Source: an uncultured Odoribacter sp.
GTDB taxonomy: Bacteria; Bacteroidota; Bacteroidia; Bacteroidales; Marinifilaceae
Assembly (NCBI GenBank): GCA_944321165.1
Contig: CALUKE010000002.1
Span: 62,001-126,000 of the forward strand
Length of the DNA: 64,000 nt
Direction: 5' to 3'
Shown here: one piece after another, positions 32,934-41,126 of the stretch
How the letters are laid out: each line of letters starts with the position of its first letter
How positions within the stretch are numbered: the first letter of the stretch is position 1
Notes under the pieces: generated by a model
The model's database searches: none
Told to the model about the DNA's origin: nothing
The model's input: the letters and a program-made list of their open reading frames with translations, nothing else
Made by a program: the position numbers and the translations under genes

Positions 32934-33458
32934 TTATTTCACTTTTTCTACGATCTGACCGGTATAGGAAACAGGACTTCTTTTCAGACTGTTGATGAAT
33001 AAATAACAAGTTCCGTCATGTCGGATATCGATGTTGATTTTATATGTGTCATTTTGACCGACTACACTGAATTGATAGAAAATACTTTTTCGTTTGCCTT
33101 TTCCCCGGTATTGGCATATCAGTTGCTCCATGGGATTACTGAAGATGATTCCCCGTTTACCGGTTTGGGGGGTGGCATAACCGCTTCCGAAATAGGGTAA
33201 GTATCCGGCGGCAATGCTATCACGGATGATGATGAAGGCACTGTCTCGGGCAATGCGTATATTCTGGTCGCTGTAAGGGGTGGTGGGTTGTAGATAAAAA
33301 CTATGGTGGGTGGTGGCAATGGTATACTGCATTTCAAAACGATTGCTGTCGACCAAGTTTCGGATGATCTCAAAATCGGTAATCGGTTGGGGGGATTGTC
33401 CCCGTCCCCCGAAGAGCAGACCCATAAAAAACAACCCGCTGAGAAATAACCTTTTCAT
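32934..33458 (-). CDS. DUF4251 domain secreted protein
   Basis: This 174-residue protein starts with a signal peptide (MKRLFLSGLFFMGLLFG) and a mature domain of the DUF4251 type. The pattern is an N-terminal helix (FEIIRNLVDSNRFEMQY), an early strand-loop with DSIAAGYLPYFGSGYA, and late strands YQFSVVGQNDTYKINIDI and GTCYLFINSLKRSPVSYTG. The function is unknown. It is the downstream member of a DUF4251 pair with 33516-34037, to which it aligns along its whole length, and lies at the 3' end of the M16 peptidase operon. Confidence 0.85.
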   Translation of the reverse strand: MKRLFLSGLFFMGLLFGGRGQSPQPITDFEIIRNLVDSNRFEMQYTIATTHHSFYLQPTTPYSDQNIRIARDSAFIIIRDSIAAGYLPYFGSGYATPQTGKRGIIFSNPMEQLICQYRGKGKRKSIFYQFSVVGQNDTYKINIDIRHDGTCYLFINSLKRSPVSYTGQIVEKVK

Positions 33459-33515
33459 ATTTAACTGCTTTATCGACTTGTACGTTTATTTTCCCTTCGG
33501 GTTGCGATGTTGTTC

Positions 33516-34037
33516 TTATTTCTCTTTTTCTATCGGCCGGATGATACCTGAATAGGAGATGTGTGCCCGGTTATTGCTGTGCAGATTGACGGAACAGTTG
33601 CCTCCTCCTGCAATTTCCATGGAAATTTCGTATATGTCATTTTTGGCCGGAATTGAAAAGCGATAATAGATGATCTTTCTTTTTTTCTTGTGTACGATTT
33701 TCTGGCTTTGCTCCTTCATTGTTCCATCAAATTCGACACCTCCGCCTTCTCCATACGGAAGTGAATAGGCTCGACCAAAAAAAGGTAAATGGCCTTTTGC
33801 GATGGAATCCGTAATGGTGATTTTTCCCCTTGGATTGAAACGGGACAGGTCCATGCCGCCTTGTGAATATACCTGATCCAGTTCAAACTGAAAATGGTTA
33901 CTCTCGATCAATTCCAGGGTTTTCTGGAATTCCTGTTCCAATTGGGCTGCCTTTTCCGCTTTGCTGTTCGTTTTTTGTGCCGCTAAAGACAAAGAGAGAC
34001 TTGCCAGGAGCAATGAGATAAAAAATAATCTTTTCAT
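33516..34037 (-). CDS. DUF4251 domain secreted protein
   Basis: Start at 34037 (MKRLFFISLLLASLSLSLAAQ) begins a clear signal peptide; the open frame extending upstream overlaps the M16 gene and is rejected. The 173-residue product shares the DUF4251 plan with its neighbour: LELIESNHFQFELDQVY, DSIAKGHLPFFGRAYSLPYG, IIYYRFSIPAKNDIYEISMEI and NCSVNLHSNNRAHISYSG. The residues after the signal form a coiled, charged helix (KAEKAAQLEQEFQKTLEL). Probably periplasmic; the role is unknown. Confidence 0.85.
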   Translation of the reverse strand: MKRLFFISLLLASLSLSLAAQKTNSKAEKAAQLEQEFQKTLELIESNHFQFELDQVYSQGGMDLSRFNPRGKITITDSIAKGHLPFFGRAYSLPYGEGGGVEFDGTMKEQSQKIVHKKKRKIIYYRFSIPAKNDIYEISMEIAGGGNCSVNLHSNNRAHISYSGIIRPIEKEK

Positions 34038-34102
34038 GGTTTCTGTTTTATTGTTCAGTTGTTTTTCTTTATTGCCGTACAAAAAGCATACCAAATGTAT
34101 GG

Positions 34103-35380
34103 TCAGGATTTGCCGGCAGTGACGATGTACATGTTTTCCATTTGCCAATATTTGTTGGCCAGTTGCAATAGTTCTTCGGGGGTACATTGTTTGATGCTCT
34201 GGATCAGGTGGGTATAGATGCTGTTGTCCAGGCCGTAGTTCAGTTTGTGTTTCAAGGCATCCGACTGGGCAAATACGCCGTCCAGTTCGCGTAACAAATC
34301 TCCGTGCAGGAAATTTTTTACGAGGGCCAGTTCATCCGAAGATACCGCTTCGGTTTGAAGTTTTCGGATTTCCTTGAATGTTTCGTCTATGGTTGCTTCG
34401 GTATATTCGTCGTTGATATCGGTTGATATACACCAGTAGCTGCCGGATGGCATGGAAACGTTGAAAGAACTGATGCCATAGGTATAGCCTTTCTCTTCCC
34501 GGATATTGGACATCAGTCGCGAGCCGAAATATCCGCCCAGAATGGTATTTAGCAACATAAAGCCGGCATAGTCGGCCTCTGTCAGTCTGACGCCCGGACA
34601 GCCGATGCGGAGACTTGTCTGGACACTGTTTTCCTTGTTCAGATGATAACGTCCCGGAGAAGCTGGCTGAAACGGATGATTCGGTGTCTCTGGTGTCGCT
34701 GTTGATGTTGGCAGATTGCCAAACAGTTCTTCGATGAGCTGCAGGATTTTTTCATTTACATTCCCGCAAATAATGATCCTGCAATTCTCCGGACGGTAAT
34801 AACGACGATAGAAATCGCGGATCTGTCCGGCTGTAACCTGATGGAAATCGTTATCCTGAATTTGATTGGCATAAGGGTGGTCTTCACCAAACAACAGGGC
34901 GGAGAATTTCTTACGGGCCAGGTAGGCGGTTTTTTCCAGATTGACTAAATATTCCTGGTGTTTGTTGGTAAGGTATATTTCGAGTTCTTTTTCTGGAATG
35001 GTACTTGTTTGGATGATTTCCGCCAGCATGCGCAAGGTCTCCTCGGCATATTTATTCAGGGAGATCAGACTTAATTCTGCTTTGTTCAGACCGCTGTTGA
35101 AATCGACATAGGCTCCGTAGTAGTCGAACAGATCAGCAATTTCCTCCGCTGAATGGCGACTGCTCCCTTCGTTCAGCATATTGATGGTCGTTGAGGCAAT
35201 CAAAGGACGTGGCTGGTAATAAACTCCCGCTTCGAAAAGCACATCGATTTTAAAAACCTCCTGTACCGGATCGTTCAGATAAACAATTTCGACTCCGTTG
35301 GCGAGCTGGTACTTCCGGTGAGGAAGCAGTGTCGGAATGGACAACGGTGTTAGCTGGGGAGGAAGATTTCTGTTGGGCAT
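34103..35380 (-). CDS. M16 family peptidase-like protein, non-catalytic partner
   Basis: This 425-residue protein has the M16B two-domain fold (FxxGVYYQPRPLIASTTINMLNEGS at the N-terminus, with the family's R-Y region RLMSNIREEKGYTYGISSF near residue 310). The zinc motif HxxEH is absent: the corresponding region reads INMLNEGSSRHSAEE. It probably forms a heterodimer with the catalytic M16 protein encoded 26 bases upstream, with the C-terminal Arg/Tyr pair contributed here, as described for two-subunit M16 proteases. No signal peptide is visible. Confidence 0.87.
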   Translation of the reverse strand: MPNRNLPPQLTPLSIPTLLPHRKYQLANGVEIVYLNDPVQEVFKIDVLFEAGVYYQPRPLIASTTINMLNEGSSRHSAEEIADLFDYYGAYVDFNSGLNKAELSLISLNKYAEETLRMLAEIIQTSTIPEKELEIYLTNKHQEYLVNLEKTAYLARKKFSALLFGEDHPYANQIQDNDFHQVTAGQIRDFYRRYYRPENCRIIICGNVNEKILQLIEELFGNLPTSTATPETPNHPFQPASPGRYHLNKENSVQTSLRIGCPGVRLTEADYAGFMLLNTILGGYFGSRLMSNIREEKGYTYGISSFNVSMPSGSYWCISTDINDEYTEATIDETFKEIRKLQTEAVSSDELALVKNFLHGDLLRELDGVFAQSDALKHKLNYGLDNSIYTHLIQSIKQCTPEELLQLANKYWQMENMYIVTAGKS

Positions 35381-35406
35381 GACTCGATGGATTTATAATA
35401 GCGGTA

Positions 35407-36645
35407 TTATTTTTTCAGATACCAGAGGGTTGAACAATTTTCTTTTTGAAATAATTCGGCTGCCGTGGATTTTATTTTTTCGACGGTCACTTGGCTGTAG
35501 CGTTGACTTTCCGTATTGATCAGGTCAATGTCTCCCAAAAATTCGAAAAAGGCCAGGTTGCTGGCTTTATTCTGGTAATTGATCTCACTGTAAGAGATCC
35601 GGGCCTCGGTTTTGTGAATCACTTTTTCCACTTCCCGGGGTGTGATTGCCTGTGTGATGAAATGTTCTATTTCTTCATCGATGGCTGCTTCTGCCACCTG
35701 GATGCTTGTCTGTTCGGATAGCTTTCCGCTAAAGATGAACAGTCCCGGGTCCCGGTCGCCTGAAACATAAGCATCGATTCCGGAAAATAGACGTTTGTTT
35801 TTAATCAGGTTGACATACAGACGTGCCGACTGTCCATTGGAAAGAATGTCTGAAATGATGTCGCAGATATAAAAATGTTCGCTGTCCCTGGCACCCATGT
35901 GGTATACTTTGTAAATGGCATCTGCCGGTACTTCGTTGTCCGGAATGACCAGACGCCTTTCTTCGGTTTGTCGGGGCTCTGCCGGAATAGGAGGAAGGAC
36001 GGTCCGGCTTGGAGGGATGTCTCCGAACCATTTTTGCACCAATTCCAGAGTCTCTTGTTCATCGATGTTTCCACTGATGCTGATGATGGCATTGTCCGGT
36101 GCGTAAAATTGATGGAAGAAAGCTTTTACATCTTCCAGTGTCACTTGTTCAATCTGTTCCGGAGAGACTCCAATGGTGGCCCAGCGGTAAGGATGTACCT
36201 GATAGGCGAGGGGACGCAATTTCAGCCAGAGGTCTCCGTAGGGGGCGTTCAGGTAACGCTGTTTAAATTCTTCGATGACAACATGCTTTTGAATATCCAA
36301 TGCTGTCTGGGAAAAATTCAGTCCGGCCATGCGGTCCGATTCCAACCACAGTGCCGTTTCCAGATTAGAGGCCGGAATGGTGATATAATAGTTTGTCAGA
36401 TCGTTTGTCGTATAGGCATTGCTGTCTCCTCCGGCCTGCTGAACATGCTTGTCATAATCTGCAATGTGTAGCGAGCCTCCGAACATCAGGTGTTCGAACA
36501 GATGGGCCAGACCGGTTCTGTCGGGCTGTTCATTGCGGGAACCGACCTTGTAAAGGACATTCACCGAAACGAAAGGGGTATTTTTATCGGTATGACAAAG
36601 GACGGTCAGGCCATTGTCGAGCATATGACGGGAAAATCGAATCAT
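35407..36645 (-). CDS. M16 family zinc metallopeptidase, catalytic subunit
   Basis: This 412-residue member carries the inverted zinc motif HLFEH (His48, Glu51, His52) and the downstream zinc Glu in the LNFSQTALDIQKHVVIEEFKQR region (EEFKQR). The C-terminal M16 domain contains ILSNGQSARLYVNLIKNKRLF. No signal peptide is seen, so a cytoplasmic place is likely unless exported by other means. Its ATG overlaps the stop of the flavoprotein gene by 4 bases. The non-catalytic partner follows directly. Confidence 0.9.
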   Translation of the reverse strand: MIRFSRHMLDNGLTVLCHTDKNTPFVSVNVLYKVGSRNEQPDRTGLAHLFEHLMFGGSLHIADYDKHVQQAGGDSNAYTTNDLTNYYITIPASNLETALWLESDRMAGLNFSQTALDIQKHVVIEEFKQRYLNAPYGDLWLKLRPLAYQVHPYRWATIGVSPEQIEQVTLEDVKAFFHQFYAPDNAIISISGNIDEQETLELVQKWFGDIPPSRTVLPPIPAEPRQTEERRLVIPDNEVPADAIYKVYHMGARDSEHFYICDIISDILSNGQSARLYVNLIKNKRLFSGIDAYVSGDRDPGLFIFSGKLSEQTSIQVAEAAIDEEIEHFITQAITPREVEKVIHKTEARISYSEINYQNKASNLAFFEFLGDIDLINTESQRYSQVTVEKIKSTAAELFQKENCSTLWYLKK

Positions 36646-37613
36646 AAATCAAGTGTTTGTAAAAATCGGAATTTGTCGCGGGCGATACAGTGTTTTATAC
36701 TTTCCGAGTAATCCCGAATCAAATCCTCCATGATATCGCCTACACTTTCTTCCGTATTTAACATGGAGGCAATTTGTCCGATTTCGAGTTCTCCTTCTTT
36801 CAAATTGCCTTCGAAAATACCTTGTTTGGCTCGTCCTTTCCCTAACAATTCTTTCAGGGTTTCTGCGGAAGCACCTTGATCTTCGAGGTTTTTCACCTGT
36901 TCGTAAAATTCATTTTTGATCAGTCGGGTTGGAGCCAGTTTTTTCAGAGCCAGCATAGTACCGCCTTCCGGTGTTTCCCATACCCGTTGTTTGAAATAGG
37001 GATGGGCGGAAGATTCCCGGGCTACGGCAAACCGGCTTCCGATCTGTACACCTTCTGCTCCGAGTATCATGGCAGCCAGCATGGCTTTTCCCGAAGCAAT
37101 ACCTCCGGCAGCGATCAAAGGTAGTGAACAATGAGCCGCTACTTGGGGAATCAGGGTGAGAGTAGTGGTTTCTTCCCGGCCGTTGTGGCCTCCGGCTTCA
37201 AAACCTTCTGCTGCGATGGCATCGCATCCGGCTTCTTCGCATTTCTGGGCAAAAAGAGCGCTGCTGACGACATGCACTACTGTTATGCCGTGTGATTTCA
37301 GAAACGGAGTCCATTTTTTGGGGCTGCCGGCAGAGGTAAATACGATTTGTACCTTTTCTTCTATCAATATATCCATCAATTTTTCGATTTCCGGATAGAG
37401 CAGAGGGACATTTACTCCCCAGGGTTTGTCAGTTGCCGATTGCATTTTGCGGATGTGTTCGATGAGAGTCTCCGGGTGCATGGAACCTGCTCCCAATAGC
37501 CCTAAACCGCCATTGTTACTGACTGCAGATGCCAGACGCCAACCGCTGCACCATACCATTCCGCCTTGTATGATGGGATATTTGATTCCAAATAAAGTTG
37601 TGATTCTGTTCAT
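36642..37613 (-). CDS. FMN-dependent nitronate monooxygenase / FabK-like enoyl-ACP reductase
   Basis: This 323-residue TIM-barrel flavoprotein starts ITTLFGIKYPIIQGGM and contains GGLGLLGAGSM, the FMN-phosphate regions LIAAGGIASGKAMLAAMILGA and GVQIGSRF, and the EGFEAGGHNGREETTTLTL motif. The GFEAGGHxG wording is shared by nitronate monooxygenases and FabK-type enoyl-ACP reductases; sequence alone does not separate the two. It is the first gene of a unit with two M16 peptidases (4-base overlap). Confidence 0.87.
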   Translation of the reverse strand: MNRITTLFGIKYPIIQGGMVWCSGWRLASAVSNNGGLGLLGAGSMHPETLIEHIRKMQSATDKPWGVNVPLLYPEIEKLMDILIEEKVQIVFTSAGSPKKWTPFLKSHGITVVHVVSSALFAQKCEEAGCDAIAAEGFEAGGHNGREETTTLTLIPQVAAHCSLPLIAAGGIASGKAMLAAMILGAEGVQIGSRFAVARESSAHPYFKQRVWETPEGGTMLALKKLAPTRLIKNEFYEQVKNLEDQGASAETLKELLGKGRAKQGIFEGNLKEGELEIGQIASMLNTEESVGDIMEDLIRDYSESIKHCIARDKFRFLQTLDL

Positions 37614-37629
37614 GATTAAAATTTTCCAA

Positions 37630-37637
37630 CAAAAATA
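37630..37637 (-). promoter_or_regulatory. Probable promoter of the flavoprotein-M16 operon
   Basis: The minus strand reads TATTTTTG, a TAnnTTTG match 16 bases before the ATG at 37613, giving a very short leader. Confidence 0.45.
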
Positions 37638-37760
37638 TGAAAAATGGTGCGGAATGAAAAATGTAAGGAAAATTTCCAGGGTTCGGCACCTCCTTCAAAC
37701 AAACTGGAATGTTTTACGAAGAGCCGGTAATTGAGGGGAGGCGTTCTTGATGAATACATA

Positions 37761-37792
37761 AAAAGAATGTGCCGGGAGCCCGACACATTCTT
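37761..37792 (-). terminator. Terminator of the MFS transporter gene
   Basis: The stem pairs AAGAATGTG with CACATTCTT around an inner CGG/CCG stem (37763-37792) with one internal mismatch. On the minus strand it is followed by TTTTTATG. It lies 54 bases past the MFS stop; nothing else was seen in the gap 37614-37846. Confidence 0.8.
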
Positions 37793-37846
37793 CTGTTATA
37801 AAATGAGTTGAAGCCTCTGTTTCAGCTTCTTCCTTTGAATTTGAAA

Positions 37847-39268
37847 TTAGTCTTTTTTGATGTTCGGAAGTTCCAGACCATATCCTTTTACAACATCTTC
37901 GCGTTTCAGCCAAATTCCCAGCAGGAAGGCAGCAACTCCGAATGAAGCAAAGATCACCATCGGGACAGTGTAGTTATAGGCAGGCACTGCTGTTCCTTGT
38001 GCTGCGGCAAGTTCTCGAGCCTGAGCAATACCGGGATTGGTGGCATTCAGTACATTCCCGATGATTTTGGGCACAAAGCAAAGACCGATATTCTGAATCC
38101 AGAAAATCAGTGCATATGCACTACCTAATATTTTGCCGTCAATGACTTTCGGAACACTCGGCCATAAAGCTGCCGGCACCAAAGAGAAAGATACTCCCAG
38201 TACGACTGTGATTAAGAGTGCGAACCATTTGGCCGGATAAGCGGGTAATAAGAATGCATATGAGAGGTGACAGATGATCATAATTAATGCTCCATACATT
38301 AACATGGAAGCTCCTTTGCCCTTATAGTCAATGTAAGAACCTAAAACGGGGGTCAAAATCATTGCCAGAATGGGGAACCAGCGGAATAAATTAGCGGCTT
38401 CATCCGCGGGAATCGTAAGTGTCGATTCCAGGAAGTTGGTTGCATAACGCTGAAACGGGAATATGGCAGAATAGTAAAGTACGCAGAGAAGTGCGATCAA
38501 CCAGAACATTTTGCTGCCGAATATGTATTTGATATCGCTGAATTTGAATTGTTCTTCGTCTGCTGATGTATTTTGGCTGTCTCCCAACTGTTTGTCAAGT
38601 TTACGGTCCATGACCGTGAATACAATGAAATTAATCAGACCGATTATTAATAATACCGTGCAGAAAGCAATAGGAGCAACGACTGAATCGTTGAATTTGG
38701 CTGCTAATACAGGAGAAAGTGAGAGTACGGCGAATACTCCTAAACGTGCAATCGCCATTTCGAGCCCCATGGCAAGTGCCATTTCCTTGCCGGCAAACCA
38801 TTTGGCAATAGCCCGTGATACAGTGATACCGGCCATTTCACATCCGCATCCGAAAATCATAAAACCAAGGCATGCCAGTTTGGCATTTCCGGGAAGATCT
38901 GTCCACCAGGAATTCAACCAACCGGCAAGAGCTGTCTCTTGAAATCCTTCGCTGATAGCATAATATTTAATGGCTGCTCCTGCGACCATCAATGACGCTG
39001 AGAGTGTTCCGGTAAAACGGACGCCCAATTTGTCCAGAATAATTCCAGCAATAATCAGAAAACCGCATACATTGAGAAAATATTCGGAAGCAGCATATGT
39101 ACCGAATACATCTGGTGTCCAGTTGCGTTTTGATTCTATCAAGGTCTGTAATGGAGACATTACATCCACAAACATATAGGCGAAGAACATCATCAATGCG
39201 ATGAGGATCAACGCTGTCCAACGCGCGGCTTTCGAGTCGCGGAGAGTCAATTGAATTTTTTCAGTCAT
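37847..39268 (-). CDS. Major facilitator superfamily transporter
   Basis: This 473-residue protein has about twelve hydrophobic helices in two halves joined by a charged cytoplasmic loop (residues 205-235, rich in D/K/E). The helix 2-3 loop shows GIILDKLGVRFTG, the MFS motif A variant G-x-x-x-D-x-x-G-x-R. Other helices include GCGCEMAGITVSRAIAKWF (helix 4-5) and VLGVSFSLVPAALWPSVPKV. The substrate is unknown; the fold resembles organic-anion or oligosaccharide-permease-like MFS proteins common in Bacteroidales. It has its own promoter and terminator. Confidence 0.87.
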   Translation of the reverse strand: MTEKIQLTLRDSKAARWTALILIALMMFFAYMFVDVMSPLQTLIESKRNWTPDVFGTYAASEYFLNVCGFLIIAGIILDKLGVRFTGTLSASLMVAGAAIKYYAISEGFQETALAGWLNSWWTDLPGNAKLACLGFMIFGCGCEMAGITVSRAIAKWFAGKEMALAMGLEMAIARLGVFAVLSLSPVLAAKFNDSVVAPIAFCTVLLIIGLINFIVFTVMDRKLDKQLGDSQNTSADEEQFKFSDIKYIFGSKMFWLIALLCVLYYSAIFPFQRYATNFLESTLTIPADEAANLFRWFPILAMILTPVLGSYIDYKGKGASMLMYGALIMIICHLSYAFLLPAYPAKWFALLITVVLGVSFSLVPAALWPSVPKVIDGKILGSAYALIFWIQNIGLCFVPKIIGNVLNATNPGIAQARELAAAQGTAVPAYNYTVPMVIFASFGVAAFLLGIWLKREDVVKGYGLELPNIKKD

Positions 39269-39309
39269 AGTTTTTTATTTAGATTAAAATACATACTCCA
39301 CAATGCCGT

Positions 39310-39317
39310 CAAAGTTA
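39310..39317 (-). promoter_or_regulatory. Probable promoter of the MFS transporter gene
   Basis: The minus strand reads TAACTTTG, a TAnnTTTG match 41 bases before the ATG and just after the rubrerythrin terminator. Confidence 0.45.
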
Positions 39318-39330
39318 TAAGAAATAAAAT

Positions 39331-39359
39331 AAAAAGAGTCGTTTTTAACGACTCTTTTT
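39331..39359 (-). terminator. Terminator of rubrerythrin
   Basis: A perfect 13-bp inverted repeat (39331-39343 with 39347-39359) with a 3-nt loop and T5/A5 ends lies about 80 bases past the rubrerythrin stop and upstream of the MFS promoter. Confidence 0.85.
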
Positions 39360-39439
39360 GTATTGCAAACGATATAAAATGGGAATTTTCTCTTTTATAT
39401 CTATTAAAATATTAAATGTACACCTGTGGGGTACTGTTT

Positions 39440-40012
39440 TTAATAATTGTTTTTCTTCGGTTCGAAGTATGCTTGTGGATGTTCGCATGCCGGACATTTC
39501 AGCGGAGCCTTTTTGCCTTTCAGTACGTATCCGCAGTTACGGCATTGCCATTCAATTTCCTCATCGCGTTCGAATACTTTACCGCTTTCTACCCGTTCCA
39601 GCAGTTTGCGATAGCGGGCTTCGTGTTCTGCCTCTACTTTGGCGATCTGGCGGAATGTATTGGCGATTTGCGGGAAACCTTCTTCCTGTGCCACCTGTGC
39701 GAAAACAGGATACAGATCGACCCATTCTTCGTTTTCCCCGTCAGCAGCTGCTTTCAAATTTTCTGCTGTGGTAGAGATGATTCCTGCCGGGTAGCTGGCG
39801 GTAATTTCTACCATTCCGCCTTCCAGATATTTGAAGAATTTTTTTGCGTGCTCTTTTTCCTGTTCGGCAGTTTCCATAAATACTCCGGCTATTTGTTCAT
39901 AACCTTCTTTTTTGGCAACGCTGGCAAAAAAAGTGTAGCGATTTCTGGCCTGTGATTCGCCTGCAAATGATTTTAACAGATTTTGTTCGGTTTTTGTTCC
40001 TTTGATACTCAT
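39440..40012 (-). CDS. rbr: Rubrerythrin
   Basis: The start at 40012 ([19 protein letters not shown]) is chosen because it begins the ferritin-like domain; the open frame upstream runs into the divergent gene. This 190-residue non-haem diiron protein reduces hydrogen peroxide to water in anaerobes. The diiron ligands are visible as E in [12 protein letters not shown]-x-x-H in [14 protein letters not shown], and E-x-x-H in [14 protein letters not shown], with an extra Glu in between. The rubredoxin-like C-terminus has CRNC and CPAC. It is transcribed away from 40119-40571. Confidence 0.96.
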   Translation of the reverse strand: MSIKGTKTEQNLLKSFAGESQARNRYTFFASVAKKEGYEQIAGVFMETAEQEKEHAKKFFKYLEGGMVEITASYPAGIISTTAENLKAAADGENEEWVDLYPVFAQVAQEEGFPQIANTFRQIAKVEAEHEARYRKLLERVESGKVFERDEEIEWQCRNCGYVLKGKKAPLKCPACEHPQAYFEPKKNNY

Positions 40013-40043
40013 AGTTTTACTGATTAAATGGATCTTGCTTATA

Positions 40044-40051
40044 TAACTTTG
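40044..40051 (+). promoter_or_regulatory. Possible promoter of the unknown protein gene at 40119
   Basis: TAACTTTG on the plus strand matches TAnnTTTG and lies 67 bases before the ATG, in the divergent gap with rubrerythrin. Confidence 0.35.
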
Positions 40052-40118
40052 TGCAATGTTAGTACTTATAATAGTAATAAGCAAATATTTTATTTTTATT
40101 AGGATATAAAGATTATTT

Positions 40119-40571
40119 ATGAAGGTAAAAGATCGTATGTCTGCTTCAAAGCTTGTATCTTTATCCACTCATTTAAATGAATCAATTATGCTATCTCGAG
40201 ATTTAATTGCTTCGGTTGTAAAAACTTTTTTCGAAGAATTGGATGATGTCAGGGATGCCGGCTGGAAGGCCGATGCGGAATCGCCCTATGCCGGTTTGTA
40301 TCTCTCTTATTTTAAGCAAAAACGGGAATGGTTTTTGCAGGCTAAGGTGTCAGAAATTACGACTTTTTTTGCAGATGATCCCATATATAAACTGGAAATG
40401 TTGACGGAATTGTTGTATCGGGATGCCCGCTGTCTGACGGATGCAGAGTTGCAGGCGGTGATGTATCGGAAGATCATCGAACTGTATGATCTGATTGATG
40501 TCCGGAGTCAGGAATTTTCCATCGAACGTATGAATCGGGTGGCAGAGCTTAGACAATATTTGGCGGTTTAG
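40119..40571 (+). CDS. Hypothetical protein, mostly helical
   Basis: I do not recognise this 150-residue protein. It has no signal peptide or membrane segment and reads as helical and acidic, with [38 protein letters not shown] and a C-terminal [18 protein letters not shown] region. Internal ATGs at 40137 and 40188 are alternative starts. It is divergent from rubrerythrin and convergent with ridA, with a hairpin after its stop, so it forms its own transcription unit. Codon use looks like that of neighbouring genes. Confidence 0.65.
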   Translation: MKVKDRMSASKLVSLSTHLNESIMLSRDLIASVVKTFFEELDDVRDAGWKADAESPYAGLYLSYFKQKREWFLQAKVSEITTFFADDPIYKLEMLTELLYRDARCLTDAELQAVMYRKIIELYDLIDVRSQEFSIERMNRVAELRQYLAV

Positions 40572-40584
40572 ATACGAATAAAAA

Positions 40585-40622
40585 ATGGAGGTAATGTCCT
40601 CGCGTGGGACATACACCTCCAT
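40585..40622. terminator. Hairpin between converging genes
   Basis: ATGGAGGT pairs with ACCTCCAT (40585-40592 with 40615-40622), and an inner ATGTCC/GGACAT stem follows after a 2-nt internal mismatch. The A5 run before it serves as the T tract for ridA on the minus strand. Confidence 0.65.
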
Positions 40623-40643
40623 AAAATCGTTGTTCGGGGGCGA

Positions 40644-41021
40644 TTATTTTACGGCTACCACTTCGATTTCCACCAGAGCTCCCATCGGCAGGTCTTTTAC
40701 AGCGAAAGCTGCACGGGCCGGACATTCCTGTGTGAAGAATTGAGCATACACTTCGTTCATGGCTGCGAAGTTGGAGATGTCGCTCAACAGACAGGTTGTT
40801 TTTACTACATTTGCGTAGGTGTAACCAGCTTCTTCGAGGATATAACCGATGTTTTTGAGGGATTGGGTTGTTTGTTCCCGAATGCCTCCTTCTACGAATT
40901 TACCGGTATTGACATCTACCGGCAGCTGACCGCTGATGTACAGAGTTCCGTTTGCTTCGATGGCCTGACTGTATGGTCCGATTGCCTTGGGGGCTTTGGG
41001 TGAATTGATTACTTTTTTCAT
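40644..41021 (-). CDS. ridA: RidA family enamine/imine deaminase
   Basis: RidA hydrolyses reactive 2-aminoacrylate-type enamines released by PLP enzymes. The 125-residue length is standard. Visible: KAIGPYSQAIEANGTLYISGQLP, GGIREQTTQSLKNIGYIL, the conserved active-site Arg in ECPARAAFAVKDLP and the terminal VEIEVVAVK. It has its own promoter element (TAATTTTG on the minus strand) and stands between the unknown gene and an amino-acid symporter. Confidence 0.95.
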   Translation of the reverse strand: MKKVINSPKAPKAIGPYSQAIEANGTLYISGQLPVDVNTGKFVEGGIREQTTQSLKNIGYILEEAGYTYANVVKTTCLLSDISNFAAMNEVYAQFFTQECPARAAFAVKDLPMGALVEIEVVAVK

Positions 41022-41062
41022 GTTTTTATTATTTAAGAATTAGACTTTGCGATACGATGTCA

Positions 41063-41070
41063 CAAAATTA
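41063..41070 (-). promoter_or_regulatory. Probable promoter of ridA
   Basis: The minus strand reads TAATTTTG, a TAnnTTTG match 41 bases before the ATG. Confidence 0.45.
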
Positions 41071-41126
41071 AAAAATGTAATCAGATATTTGGATTCCTCT
41101 TTCAAGAAAGCTGTTATTTTAACATT

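Noticed and set aside
34038..34187. N-terminal extension of the DUF4251 frame beginning at 34187
   Set aside because: It overlaps the 3' end of the M16 partner gene and hides the signal peptide; the ATG at 34037 is far more likely.
34103..35380. Pseudogene call for the M16 protein lacking HxxEH
   Set aside because: The frame is intact and full length, and non-catalytic M16 partners of this type are known, so loss of the zinc motif alone is not decay.
40013..40168. Upstream extension of rubrerythrin
   Set aside because: The extra 52 residues have no family support and overlap the start of the divergent gene; the ATG at 40012 starts the ferritin-like domain.
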